64,000 nucleotides of DNA from Erysipelothrix urinaevulpis (GCF_009828835.1 NZ_WTTB01000006.1:112991-176990); one strand, 5' to 3'; numbered from the stretch's first letter, positions 47,731-57,051 are shown. A program made the numbers and translations. The notes: a model not told the origin generated them from the sequence alone.

Positions 47731-47825
47731 CGGTTTATAATATGTGTAATAGAGATTTTAATTTAGAGTTAGATTCAAATCACATTGTTCTAATGAAAAG
47801 TTATATATAAGGAGGATTGAGTAAA

Positions 47826-49415
47826 TTGAGCTTAGTAACATTACTGGATATTAGTAAAGAATCAAATATTATTTCTAGAATTAGTCAAGAAGATAAAATG
47901 ATAAACAAGCTTCTAATATATGAAAAAGAGTCTAAAACTGATTTAGAAAAAATCAAAAATTATCTATTATATCAAAGTTATTTGAATCATGAAAACGACT
48001 CATTATTTGCAAGTGGAGAAGAACTAAAAAGATTTAATAAGATTATGAGTGTATTAAAAAGAATCTGTGAACTTGAAATCGGCACACGCAATATTTTGAT
48101 TAATAGATACTATTCAAAACTAATTAAAGAATACCTTTTCTGTAAAAATGAAATTATTATGATTGCATCAAATAAAGGAATAGATTCAATAGTTAGAGAG
48201 TATATTTTTGATTGTTGTTACCATGATTTGCTTATCCCCAAAAATTTTAAGTTATATATATCATATTTAAAAGAGAATATTAAAATTCTCGAAAAGTGGT
48301 TTGAAAGAATAGTTGTTGAGAATGTGTATTACATAGATTCGTCCATTGTTGATAATCTAGAGTTATTAAATTCTTCTCAATTTAAGGATCAAACCGAATC
48401 ATTCAATAAAACTGTAACATTAGATTTCTCACGGAAAGTTCAATCTGATTTAACAGGGACAGAAAAAGACCAAGTGTTTTATCTATATGATAAATTCTAT
48501 CATGATTGGCTAAAATACCTTAAAAATTCAAAGTCACCAGAAGTATATAATTTTGAGTCCTTACAGAAGGTGATTTCACCGAAGTTTGATCAAGTTCTTA
48601 GGACCTATGGACATGTTTTCTCTGACAAAATCGATTCATCTGAAACTATTGAATTACTTAAAAAAGAAATATCTAGACATGGAATAGTACTCTATGAATA
48701 TACTCATAGACCACAACAGAGAGATAGCATCTTTTCAATTCTCGAAGAAATGGAACTATCGGTATTTGATGGTGTTTTCTCAAATAATTCTAATTCATTT
48801 TTTACACATAGTAGGATAAAACAGTTGGACTATTTAATGTTTAATTTAATGAGTATTACACATTATATAATATACAATGAACCAGATTTATTGATTAGCT
48901 CAATGAGCTCTTATGTCGAACTTATTGACAGTGAATATAGCATAAATGATGACTATAAATTGAACGATGATTTTAATACATTGTTTGATATAATTAGAAA
49001 TATATCGGAGAAAAAAGACGAAACTAATTTGAACCAAAAAATATCAATTGCTAATTATTATGGACCAACTATGTATATGTGTAGTTTGATAGAAAAAATT
49101 CTTAGAAATTTTTATAAGTTTCAACGTAGGGAAATTGATTACATAAAAGATAAAAGCATTTCACTCAACTATTTGCTATCTGACGAAAATCAAGAAATTC
49201 AACAACTTCTTGGTAAATGCCAATCGAAAGTTATCCGGTACTATCTATTATCCGATGAGAATGATGAAGGGTTGAATATAAGAAATGATCTAGCACATCT
49301 AAATAATGATCACGAAATAGAATCTTTCTTTAACAAATTTCTATCAACTACTTTTTTATTGTTTTCAGTTCTTTCTTCAGTAGTTTTGGATAGTATCAAG
49401 AAGAACAAATTGTGA
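47826..49415 (+). CDS. HEPN-motif protein of unknown system
   Basis: This 529-residue, mostly helical protein is hydrophilic and has no signal peptide. The C-terminal domain carries LNIRNDLAHLN, an R-x4-H motif (R486, H491) in the RNDLAH form. This form is typical of HEPN ribonuclease or DUF4209-like folds. HEPN proteins often act as RNA-cutting effectors in anti-phage or toxin systems. The start is TTG at 47826, 10 bases after AAGGAGG; an alternative TTG at 47817 is too close to that site. It is alone on its transcript and flanked by inverted IS-end copies. No antitoxin-like partner is adjacent. Confidence 0.6.
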   Translation: MSLVTLLDISKESNIISRISQEDKMINKLLIYEKESKTDLEKIKNYLLYQSYLNHENDSLFASGEELKRFNKIMSVLKRICELEIGTRNILINRYYSKLIKEYLFCKNEIIMIASNKGIDSIVREYIFDCCYHDLLIPKNFKLYISYLKENIKILEKWFERIVVENVYYIDSSIVDNLELLNSSQFKDQTESFNKTVTLDFSRKVQSDLTGTEKDQVFYLYDKFYHDWLKYLKNSKSPEVYNFESLQKVISPKFDQVLRTYGHVFSDKIDSSETIELLKKEISRHGIVLYEYTHRPQQRDSIFSILEEMELSVFDGVFSNNSNSFFTHSRIKQLDYLMFNLMSITHYIIYNEPDLLISSMSSYVELIDSEYSINDDYKLNDDFNTLFDIIRNISEKKDETNLNQKISIANYYGPTMYMCSLIEKILRNFYKFQRREIDYIKDKSISLNYLLSDENQEIQQLLGKCQSKVIRYYLLSDENDEGLNIRNDLAHLNNDHEIESFFNKFLSTTFLLFSVLSSVVLDSIKKNKL

Positions 49416-49427
49416 ATCAAAAATGAA

Positions 49428-49471
49428 TATTGTACTGGATTATATACAGGTGTTACAAATTCACTAAACCA
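49428..49471 (-). repeat. Inverted copy of the IS3 left end
   Basis: The reverse complement of these 44 bases matches 46471-46514 at 41 of 44 positions. The two copies face each other and bracket the IS3 remnant and the HEPN-motif gene. No matching target duplication is seen outside them. Confidence 0.8.
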
Positions 49472-49682
49472 TTACATTGATGGAGTATCTTATAGATACA
49501 GCGAATAAATAAGAGTCTTATTTATAAGAATGAAAATCGATTTTTTTGAACTTGCAAGCAGAATAGGTTATTCGTATAGACCTTCAGTGCCGAATTGAAA
49601 AGAGAAACAGTGGGTTTAGTAGTAACTGGATTCCCCTCAATATTGAAGGGATTTAATATATAGCAAAGAAAGGTTTGATACT

Positions 49683-50537
49683 ATGAACTACATAAAACTA
49701 AATAATATCCTTGGTCTAACTGATGAAGAAATTAATAACAGTAAAATAGAACTCAATATGCAAGCTGGAGTAGGAGGAGAATCAAACATTGATCTTTGGC
49801 TTTATTGTGATGAAAAAAACAAAGAAAACGGAACTTGCCCAAAATGTAGTTATTGGGGTTGGTATGGTAATCAGAGGAATTTTAGACCAGGTCAATGGGT
49901 ATTTAGCTTCGCAAGGTTAAGAGATGATGAATGGCTCTTCACATCAGCTGCAGAAATTATTGATGTTCCAGAAAATGCATTTGGAAAGGTAAAAATTATC
50001 GATAAATATAAGCCTTACTTTGGTAGGTTGGTTATTCAACTTGTTAAAGGAAATACTTTTGCTCGATATACTTTTAATCTTTGTAAGTATATTGAAGAAA
50101 GTAGAGTAAAATCTATTTTACCAGCATTATATGGAGGTGAAGATTTTCCGGGTTATGATAAGGTTAGATTATCTTATAAACAGTTGTGCACAATAATTAA
50201 ATATGGTAAAAATGATTGGCTTGCAGCGTTGGAAAATCAAAAGGCAGTATATTTGCTAACAGATATTACTAATGGAAAGATGTATGTTGGCTCTGCTACA
50301 AGTGATTATGGAATGTTACTTCAACGATGGAAGAACTACATAGAAAATGGTCATGGTGGGAATAAAGAACTGATAGAATTAGTTTATCATAAAGGTTTCG
50401 ACTACATAAAAACAAACTTCTATTATTCTATTCTTGAAAATTACAATGCTAAAGTAGATGACCATATTATTTTAGAAAGAAAATCATGGTGGAAAGAAGT
50501 ATTACAAACTAGGAACTTTGGATATAACAGCAACTAA
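49683..50537 (+). CDS. GIY-YIG-type nuclease domain protein
   Basis: This 284-residue protein has an N-terminal half of unknown fold with a CPKCSYWGWYG segment that could bind metal with an upstream cysteine. Its C-terminal GIY-YIG-like domain begins at about 198 (AVYLLTDITNGKMYVGSA), with a following arginine (LLQRW) and a late glutamate (ILERKSWWKE) at the catalytic positions. Such domains cut DNA. Similar proteins occur singly in defence islands. AAAGG lies 8-9 bases before the ATG. The next gene lies about 200 bases downstream, so co-transcription is possible but not shown. Confidence 0.75.
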   Translation: MNYIKLNNILGLTDEEINNSKIELNMQAGVGGESNIDLWLYCDEKNKENGTCPKCSYWGWYGNQRNFRPGQWVFSFARLRDDEWLFTSAAEIIDVPENAFGKVKIIDKYKPYFGRLVIQLVKGNTFARYTFNLCKYIEESRVKSILPALYGGEDFPGYDKVRLSYKQLCTIIKYGKNDWLAALENQKAVYLLTDITNGKMYVGSATSDYGMLLQRWKNYIENGHGGNKELIELVYHKGFDYIKTNFYYSILENYNAKVDDHIILERKSWWKEVLQTRNFGYNSN

Positions 50538-50677
50538 AGGGGTATCAAAATTGAATAATGCAGGAACTAGTTTCAAATAATGAGCGAAACCTCAAGAAAA
50601 ATATTACTCAATTTTAGTAGTAATAAGAGACTTTAAAATCGATTTATATAAGACTACATGACGACAGCACCAGAATA

Positions 50678-50721
50678 TCTCACTTAGGCAGACACTTCTC
50701 AATATAACGAAAATGTAATAA
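50678..50721. repeat. Dispersed repeat shared with 25.8 kb and 53.07 kb
   Basis: CACTTAGGCAGACACT (50678-50693) recurs at 25824-25839 with one change. The following ACTTCTC...TATAACGAAAAT...ATAATAAG recurs at about 53071-53107. These look like relics of one mobile element or of a copied promoter region. Confidence 0.55.
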
Positions 50722-50745
50722 TAAGAGAAGGTGAGAAATGATAAC

Positions 50746-53025
50746 ATGGATTCAAAGAAAAGATGTGTTGTTTTAGACGTATTGTCTGTTGTGTTTAATA
50801 GTGAGATAATTCAGTTAAGAAAGCTGAGAGGGCATAAAATGAGCGAGAATAATAATCCGAACGATTTTTTTAGAACATCAAAGAAGTTAACAAAACAATT
50901 TGGCGATATTACTAAAGACATTACAGATTCAACAATTAAAAAATCTCTAGAAATTGGTTCAGGTATTTCTGATATTGGTCAAGAAGTAATAAAAAACACT
51001 TCAGATATTGCATTAAGTGGTCTAAAAACTGGTGGAAAATTTGTTCAAGATGTAACGAACTCTATAAATGTTCAATTTCAAGAGAATAGAGTAGAAAAAG
51101 AACTAAACAAAATTTACTCTAAAGTTAAAAAAAACAATGAAATCAAAAGTATTATTGAAGAGTTAGATATTACATATTTGACGAAAATGATGGGAGAGTT
51201 GGGTGAATCTCCAATAGAAATTAATGACAAAAGAATTTCATATTTGAAACGTTTTTTTTCTATTCCAATAGAGCAAAAACTACTTTGGGTAGATGCAGAA
51301 TTTGACCTGAAACCAAGTGGTATTGTGCTAACAAATGAAGGGGTATTTATTAGAAGTAATGTAGAAGTATTTAGTAAAGGGGTTCCAAATGTATTCTTTT
51401 TTACATGGGGAAGTTTTGATCCTTTATGGTTTGTTGTTGAAGATGAGGAGAATATTGCGCTTCAAGTTGAAGCACCTCACTATGTTAACTTTGTTGCGGT
51501 ATGTAGAAAAGTTTCTGATTTTAGTATTGAGGACTATGAAAAAATTGAAAAAGAACTAAATTTGGAAATTGATAAAACCAATAATGCGGTTCACAAGAAA
51601 TCTTTAATTATTTCTGGAGGTGTCCTTTCAAATCAAGAATCTATTTTTGTTGACCAAAAGTCAATTTATAATACAAAATCTGGTCACGGAGAAATGGTTG
51701 AAGAAGAACTAACCAGAATAGATAAGTTGATGGGTAGAAATGCGAAAGTTCTTGGTCGAGATAATGCTAAAAATGGAGCAGATAGAGTTGTAAATGGTAT
51801 GTTAGTTCAAACAAAATATTATAATTCTGCAACAGGTTCGATCGAATCTTCATTTGATAGTGAAACAAAAATGTATCGTTATATAGATAATGGAAAACCA
51901 ATGCAACTTGAGGTTCCAAAAGATCAATACCAAGATGTCCTTGAGAAGTTCAAGAAAAAAATAGAAGCTGGTCTTGTGGATGGGATTAAAGATCCAGAGC
52001 GAGCGTCTGAAATTGTTATAGAGGGAAAACTTACCTATAAGCAAGCAGTTAATTTAACGAAGGCTGGGAATATAGACTCTATTTCATATGATGTGAAATC
52101 AGGGGCAGTAATTAGTCTTAGTGCTTTTGGGATATCCTTCATCTCATCGTCATACACTGCATGGAAGACAACTCAAGATGTAGAGAAAGCAACAAAAATT
52201 GGCCTCTTAAGTGGAGTACAAACTTCTGGATTAACGTTGATTCAACATGTATTAGTTCAACAAGCTGTCCGCACTAAGGCTATGCATATCCTTCTCAAAC
52301 CAAGTCAAGTAGTTGTAGAAAAAATAGGAATGAAATCATCACATTTTTTGGTTAATTCGCTAAGATCATTGTCAAATAAACCACCTATTTATGGTTCGGC
52401 AGCCACGAAACATCTTTCAAAATTAATGAGAACTGGAGTTATCACTGCCGGTATTTCGATTGCTATATTCTCGATTCCAGATACCTATAAGCTTTCAGCA
52501 AGTAAAATTAGTGGAGCGCAATATTCAAAGAATCTAGCAATATTAACGACAACTCTCATAGGAAGTGTTGGAGGAACGATGGTAACTGGAGCAGTTTTAG
52601 GCTCGGTAGTTCCTGGATTAGGAAATGTAGTTGGATCAATGATTGGATTTTCGGGAGGACTTGCTGGAGGAGTAGTGGCTTCAAAGGGAGCTAAAGGTGT
52701 CAGTAATCTATTAATGGAAGATGATATAATAGTTTTTAACAGAATGCTTAACATATACCTAATGCTCTTAATTACAGAATATATGCTAGATGAAAATGAA
52801 ACAGCTAAAGTATTTAAAGAATTATCAGTAATTACGAGTCAAGAATTTCAAAAAATGTCAGAAGAGGTTTTTAAATCATCTGAACAAGAAAAAGTTATTG
52901 TTGAGTTCCTGACCCCGATCTTCGAAAAAGTTATTATGAATCGAGCAACATATGTCACTCCAACAGATGAACAAGTTGAACAAGAAGTGTATAATTTTTT
53001 TACAAATCTTGAATATAGTTTATAA
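50746..53025 (+). CDS. YeeR-like membrane protein with PH-like and nuclease-like parts
   Basis: From ATG 50746 the protein has about 759 residues. A helical N-terminus precedes a bacterial PH-like segment at about 170-250 (KLLWVDAEFDLKPSGIVLT). A SGHGEMVEEELTRIDKLMG block follows, with a motif GADRVVNGMLVQTKYY in which D346, Q355 and K357 resemble a restriction-endonuclease-type site. The C-terminal half has glycine-zipper membrane segments (about 605-650). The middle motif is shared with E. coli YeeR-type prophage proteins. A start at ATG 50839 with GAGAGGG is also plausible. The role is unknown; defence or phage interaction is inferred from location only. Confidence 0.55.
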   Translation: MDSKKRCVVLDVLSVVFNSEIIQLRKLRGHKMSENNNPNDFFRTSKKLTKQFGDITKDITDSTIKKSLEIGSGISDIGQEVIKNTSDIALSGLKTGGKFVQDVTNSINVQFQENRVEKELNKIYSKVKKNNEIKSIIEELDITYLTKMMGELGESPIEINDKRISYLKRFFSIPIEQKLLWVDAEFDLKPSGIVLTNEGVFIRSNVEVFSKGVPNVFFFTWGSFDPLWFVVEDEENIALQVEAPHYVNFVAVCRKVSDFSIEDYEKIEKELNLEIDKTNNAVHKKSLIISGGVLSNQESIFVDQKSIYNTKSGHGEMVEEELTRIDKLMGRNAKVLGRDNAKNGADRVVNGMLVQTKYYNSATGSIESSFDSETKMYRYIDNGKPMQLEVPKDQYQDVLEKFKKKIEAGLVDGIKDPERASEIVIEGKLTYKQAVNLTKAGNIDSISYDVKSGAVISLSAFGISFISSSYTAWKTTQDVEKATKIGLLSGVQTSGLTLIQHVLVQQAVRTKAMHILLKPSQVVVEKIGMKSSHFLVNSLRSLSNKPPIYGSAATKHLSKLMRTGVITAGISIAIFSIPDTYKLSASKISGAQYSKNLAILTTTLIGSVGGTMVTGAVLGSVVPGLGNVVGSMIGFSGGLAGGVVASKGAKGVSNLLMEDDIIVFNRMLNIYLMLLITEYMLDENETAKVFKELSVITSQEFQKMSEEVFKSSEQEKVIVEFLTPIFEKVIMNRATYVTPTDEQVEQEVYNFFTNLEYSL

Positions 53026-53415
53026 ACAAAGTTAACCTTTCAGGATCCATTATTAACTTCATTGAGTGATAGATACTTCTCTCTATAACGAAAATTGTTA
53101 TAATAAGTTGAAAATGAAAACATTTGTTTTAAAAAAGATTTATACAGATTCACTGAAAAATCAGATGATTGATTTGTAAGAATGAACCGAACCCAAAATT
53201 TGAGTTGCTTTTATATTTAATTTATAGGAAAGGTAAAATTTCAAGTTAATCAATCATTGTGAATTTAAAGAAAGAGTTAATTAAAGAAATTTGGTGGAAA
53301 GAACTTGTAAGTAGTTTAATCATGGAACAAGTATTTTCTTAAGTTCATAAATCTAAACAGTCCAGTAATTACTATGTTATCATATTTAAAACAGTCGTTA
53401 GTGGGAGGGGTTAAA
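53026..53415. other. Intergenic stretch before the Rgg-like gene
   Basis: It contains the third copy of the dispersed repeat (about 53071-53107), a small ORF of 21 residues at 53114-53179 with a weak ribosome-binding site, and an IS150-type end relic at 53183-53205. GGGAGGGG (53403-53410) is the ribosome-binding site of the next gene. Confidence 0.5.
53183..53205 (+). repeat. Solo IS150-type left end
   Basis: ATGAACCGAACCCAAAATTT closely matches the left end of the complete IS at 22938 (TGAACCGAACCCC...). No transposase or right end accompanies it. Confidence 0.6.
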
Positions 53416-54294
53416 ATGAATTACAGTTCTATCTATAGAGAATTGCGAAAAGGAAAGAAACAAACAATAGAAGAAGTATCTCGAGCAACAGGTTATAGAG
53501 TGTCCAAATCATTTATTTCAAAATTTGAACGTAATGAGAGTGATGTATCGTTTAGTCGTCTCTGCTTACTTCTTGATGCGCTTAATATTAGCCTTAATGA
53601 GTTTTCATTTTTGCTTGATGATTCACATGTTAAGGATGATATCGACATATTTCTAGAACAAGTTTCATCCAGTTACTATAAAAAAGATGGAAATAAACTA
53701 CAAGAGATTGTTGAAAGAGAAAGACAAGAGTATCAAACGACTGGAGTATATGATCATCTTTACAAATCGATTCTTGCTAATGTATTTTATTGTGATTTAC
53801 ATCAAATAAAGTTATCAGATAATGAAATTAAGTCTCTTTCCGATTACCTTTTTGGTGTGGATTATTGGAGTAAATATGAACTGATTATTCTAACCAATTG
53901 TATGACCATGCTACCTAATAGTATTGCTGTAACCTTGACTGATGAACTTATTAATAAAAACCAACTTTTTGGTGGTTATGATGAAAATATTGAGGTGAAA
54001 ACACTCCTAATCTTTAACACCATGATTAACTGTATTAATAACAATAAGATGTATTTATTACAAAAGTATATAAATGAATTGGATAAAATGAATCTAGACG
54101 ATAGGTTTCTACTAGCAAAAATTTTGACAAAGTTATTCAAAATAATTGATGAGACGAATATAAAGGGTGTAGACTTTTTAGAATCAGAAGTCAACAAACT
54201 AACGTCATTCTTAAATTATATTGGTGCTGATCGTCTCAAATTATTAGTTGATGAAATATCAGATAACTATTTAGTGCACTATAGTGGAAATTAA
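53416..54294 (+). CDS. Rgg-like transcriptional regulator
   Basis: This 292-residue protein has an N-terminal XRE helix-turn-helix (about 5-65, TIEEVSRATGYRVSKSFISKFERNE shortened here to SKSFISKFERNE) and a long helical C-terminal region of the Rgg/RopB/MutR kind, which in streptococci binds short peptide pheromones. ATG 53416 is chosen for GGGAGGGG 5 bases upstream; the in-frame ATG 42 bases earlier has no ribosome-binding site. An ABC exporter starts 56 bases downstream, fitting a peptide-export or immunity unit. No convincing pheromone gene is seen. Confidence 0.8.
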   Translation: MNYSSIYRELRKGKKQTIEEVSRATGYRVSKSFISKFERNESDVSFSRLCLLLDALNISLNEFSFLLDDSHVKDDIDIFLEQVSSSYYKKDGNKLQEIVERERQEYQTTGVYDHLYKSILANVFYCDLHQIKLSDNEIKSLSDYLFGVDYWSKYELIILTNCMTMLPNSIAVTLTDELINKNQLFGGYDENIEVKTLLIFNTMINCINNNKMYLLQKYINELDKMNLDDRFLLAKILTKLFKIIDETNIKGVDFLESEVNKLTSFLNYIGADRLKLLVDEISDNYLVHYSGN

Positions 54295-54350
54295 AGTTTC
54301 TTGAAGTATTGATTGTATGATTAGACTATCTTTAAAAAGGAGATGAGTCT

Positions 54351-55922
54351 ATGACAAACATATATAAATACCTAAGAATTGAATGGAAAAAATCAATAAT
54401 TGTATTATTTTTGATCTTTATAGTTACTGTTTCTCAAGTAGCAACCTCATATGTTCAAGTATGGTCATTCAACAGACTATTGAGGAATGATTTTTTAGGC
54501 TTTTTAAAACTTGAATTACTGGGTATAAGTTTATGGATTGTACTATTATCGTTCAATCATCGGCTGGTCATCAGCAAGGAGAAATTAATCACTCAAATAT
54601 CAAATAGTATTCGAGAAAGATATATAAGAGCAATTGCTAGTAAACCATATAATGAATTTATCGAGTACGATGCTAATTATTATGCAACAGGATTAAGCAA
54701 TGATATTGCCTTGATCGAAACGAATGGTTTCGTGTCATTTTTGAATATGATTGAAACAACTTTCTTGATGAGTTTTTCTCTTATTGCACTTTTTTCTTTT
54801 CATTATTCAATTGCTATATTGACTGTAGTACTCACAATCGTAGTGACGTTTCTTCCCCGTTTTTTCAACAAAAAGTCACAAGTTATTACGGAGAAATATC
54901 TAAGTTCGACGAATCAGTATTTATCTAAAAATTTAAACATTCTAGAAGGAGTCAACATCCTATTTTCATTAAATAGAATCGAACTTTTGACGAAATTAAT
55001 CACTCAAAACAATCATAAGTTTAAAGATGAGAAAATATTATATGTTAAACAGAATGGAGTGATTAACCTTTTCATTGCACTCATAAGTATTACTAGTCAG
55101 ATGAGTTTATCAGTATATACCGGATATATTGCTACAGAAGGACTGATTACCTTGGGAGTTCTTGGTTCGGTAGGGAATATTGCAGCGAATGTCTTTAATT
55201 CACTCACCGTCTTTTCAAGGGACATGATATCAATTAATTCAGTATCTTCAATATTACAGAAATTCGAGATTGATGAAATAGTAAAGAACGATTCAAAAAT
55301 TAGTAATCAGTTTACTTCATTAGAAATTTCAAATCTATCTTTAGATTTTGGAGAGAAAGAAATTTTTAAAGATGTTAATTTATCGTTTCAAAAAGGTAGA
55401 AAATATGCAATTACTGGAGAAAGTGGAAGTGGTAAAACGACACTTTTAAATTTGATTCTAGGTAGAGTTAAAAACTATGAAGGGTCAATTTATTTAAACA
55501 ATATAGATATTAAAGAACTGTCCAATCGTGATATATCTCAATTAATTGGATATGCTCAACAAGATAAACACTTATTCAATGATACAATCTATAATAATAT
55601 TACCTTATGGGGATCCATCGATGATTCCAATCTGTTAAGCGTGTTAGAACTCGTTAACCTTAATAACTTAAACACTACGTTAAATGCAGTTAAAGCCAAT
55701 CTATCAGATGGAGAAAAACAACGACTAATTCTGGCGAGATTGATATTACAAGGTAATGATGTCTTCTTTATTGATGAAGGGACTTCTAATCTTGACAAAA
55801 AGAATGCAGATGAAATTGTTAGAAAATTACTGGAATTGAAGGAAACTACAATTGTAATGATTACTCATCATCTTTCCGACGAATTCGAAAATGAGTTCGA
55901 TCAGGTCGTTAATTTAAGTTGA
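54351..55922 (+). CDS. ABC exporter with fused membrane and ATPase domains
   Basis: This 523-residue half-transporter has about six membrane helices (residues 15-290) and a C-terminal ATPase with Walker A GESGSGKTT, signature LSDGEKQRLILAR and Walker B VFFIDEGTSNLD. Hydrophobic-peptide, bacteriocin or lipid exporters have this form, and two copies make the working transporter. There is no C39 peptidase domain, so any peptide cargo would be processed elsewhere. AAGGAGATG lies before the ATG. It probably belongs with the Rgg-like regulator upstream and ends before a strong terminator. Confidence 0.88.
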   Translation: MTNIYKYLRIEWKKSIIVLFLIFIVTVSQVATSYVQVWSFNRLLRNDFLGFLKLELLGISLWIVLLSFNHRLVISKEKLITQISNSIRERYIRAIASKPYNEFIEYDANYYATGLSNDIALIETNGFVSFLNMIETTFLMSFSLIALFSFHYSIAILTVVLTIVVTFLPRFFNKKSQVITEKYLSSTNQYLSKNLNILEGVNILFSLNRIELLTKLITQNNHKFKDEKILYVKQNGVINLFIALISITSQMSLSVYTGYIATEGLITLGVLGSVGNIAANVFNSLTVFSRDMISINSVSSILQKFEIDEIVKNDSKISNQFTSLEISNLSLDFGEKEIFKDVNLSFQKGRKYAITGESGSGKTTLLNLILGRVKNYEGSIYLNNIDIKELSNRDISQLIGYAQQDKHLFNDTIYNNITLWGSIDDSNLLSVLELVNLNNLNTTLNAVKANLSDGEKQRLILARLILQGNDVFFIDEGTSNLDKKNADEIVRKLLELKETTIVMITHHLSDEFENEFDQVVNLS

Positions 55923-55996
55923 ATCAATGATAGTTTTTGTTCGGATTGTTTTAAATGTTGGAATAGAAAGGAATAAACATCAAATAAGATTGAATG

Positions 55997-56054
55997 AAAA
56001 AGCGATAAAGTTACACATTAGACTGTAATTTTATCGCTTTTTTTAATTGAATTT
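55997..56054. terminator. Bidirectional terminator
   Basis: AAAAAGCGATAAA and TTTATCGCTTTTT pair, with inner GTTACA/TGTAAT pairing and T-runs on both strands. It closes both the ABC exporter gene and the convergent rpiR-type gene. Confidence 0.9.
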
Positions 56055-56069
56055 AGATCACAATGTACT

Positions 56070-56951
56070 CTATTGGATTCTTGTCTCATTAATAAGATCT
56101 CTAGCTAGAGCATAGTAAGACATGTCTTTGTCTACCTTAACAGAGTATAAAATGAATAATGCATCAACTAATAATAACTGAGCTACCATAGAACTTAAAG
56201 CCTCTGGTTGATAGTTTGTTTCTTCGGATATGGAAAGAAGAATGCAATCGCTAGCTTGAGCAATTGGTGAGGATACATTACTGGTTATAACAATTATTGG
56301 AACATTGTTTTTATTTAAAATATCCACGATTCTTATCATGTCTTTATTCCTTCCGGTGTGAGAAATAATAAGAGCACAATCGTTTTCGTTGAGTCTGTTC
56401 GCTTGAATAAGTTGCATATGGAAATCCATAGGAATTGAACAGTTTAAAGAAGATTTTAAAAAACGATGATAAGCATTAAGTGCTATAACAGTCGAGCCCC
56501 CCATGCCAAACGCTATGCAATTTTGAGCTTTTTCTAATATTTTCACCGCTTTTAGTAAGTCAGATTCATGGAGTATTGACTGGGTCGATACCAATGAATT
56601 AATTCCAGTTTGAAAAACACTGTTGCTTATTTCCAATGCCGAATCGTCTGGACTTATTTTTGCTGGTAAGATTTTATTTTTAAAATCACTTTGGTGATCG
56701 ATGTGAAAACTAATTCGCATCTGTTGGTAGTTTTCAAAGCCTAGTTTTCTTACAAACCTGGAAATACTTGAGTTAGAACTATTAGTGGCAGTAGCTAACT
56801 CATCTAGATTAGTAAATTTTAAATTACTAATATTTTTTTTAATATATTCAGCAATATCTTTTTCTTTATTACTGAGGTTATGATAATGAAGTTTTAATGC
56901 AGTATTAAAGTCAATATTCATGAATAATACTATGAATCCAAAAAGATTCAT
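56070..56951 (-). CDS. RpiR-family regulator (HTH_6 plus SIS domain)
   Basis: This 293-residue regulator has an N-terminal RpiR-type helix-turn-helix (about 15-90, with TNSSNSSISRFVRKLGF) and a C-terminal sugar isomerase (SIS) domain (about 125-260, with FGMGGSTVIALNAYHRF and ALIISHTGRNKDMI). It should bind a phosphosugar and control the divergent PTS operon. The start at 56951 is supported by AAAGGAG 3 bases upstream; an internal ATG at 56921 lacks any site. Two identical-type palindromes in the intergenic region are its probable operators. Confidence 0.88.
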   Translation of the reverse strand: MNLFGFIVLFMNIDFNTALKLHYHNLSNKEKDIAEYIKKNISNLKFTNLDELATATNSSNSSISRFVRKLGFENYQQMRISFHIDHQSDFKNKILPAKISPDDSALEISNSVFQTGINSLVSTQSILHESDLLKAVKILEKAQNCIAFGMGGSTVIALNAYHRFLKSSLNCSIPMDFHMQLIQANRLNENDCALIISHTGRNKDMIRIVDILNKNNVPIIVITSNVSSPIAQASDCILLSISEETNYQPEALSSMVAQLLLVDALFILYSVKVDKDMSYYALARDLINETRIQ

Positions 56952-57051
56952 ACACTCCTTTCTAAAGATTGATTTAAGAATTTATTCGTAAAGATTATAA
57001 CATATTTGTAAATATTTTGATAAACCAATTATACCATACATTACTCCTTAA

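Larger units (their letters stand above)
46471..47740 (+). mobile_element. Decayed IS3-family element
   Basis: The left end begins TGGTATAGTTAATTTGTAAC (46471) and the right end finishes near TATTGACACTCC (47720-47731). It contains an intact orfA and a heavily frameshifted orfB. The element cannot encode its own active transposase. Confidence 0.75.
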
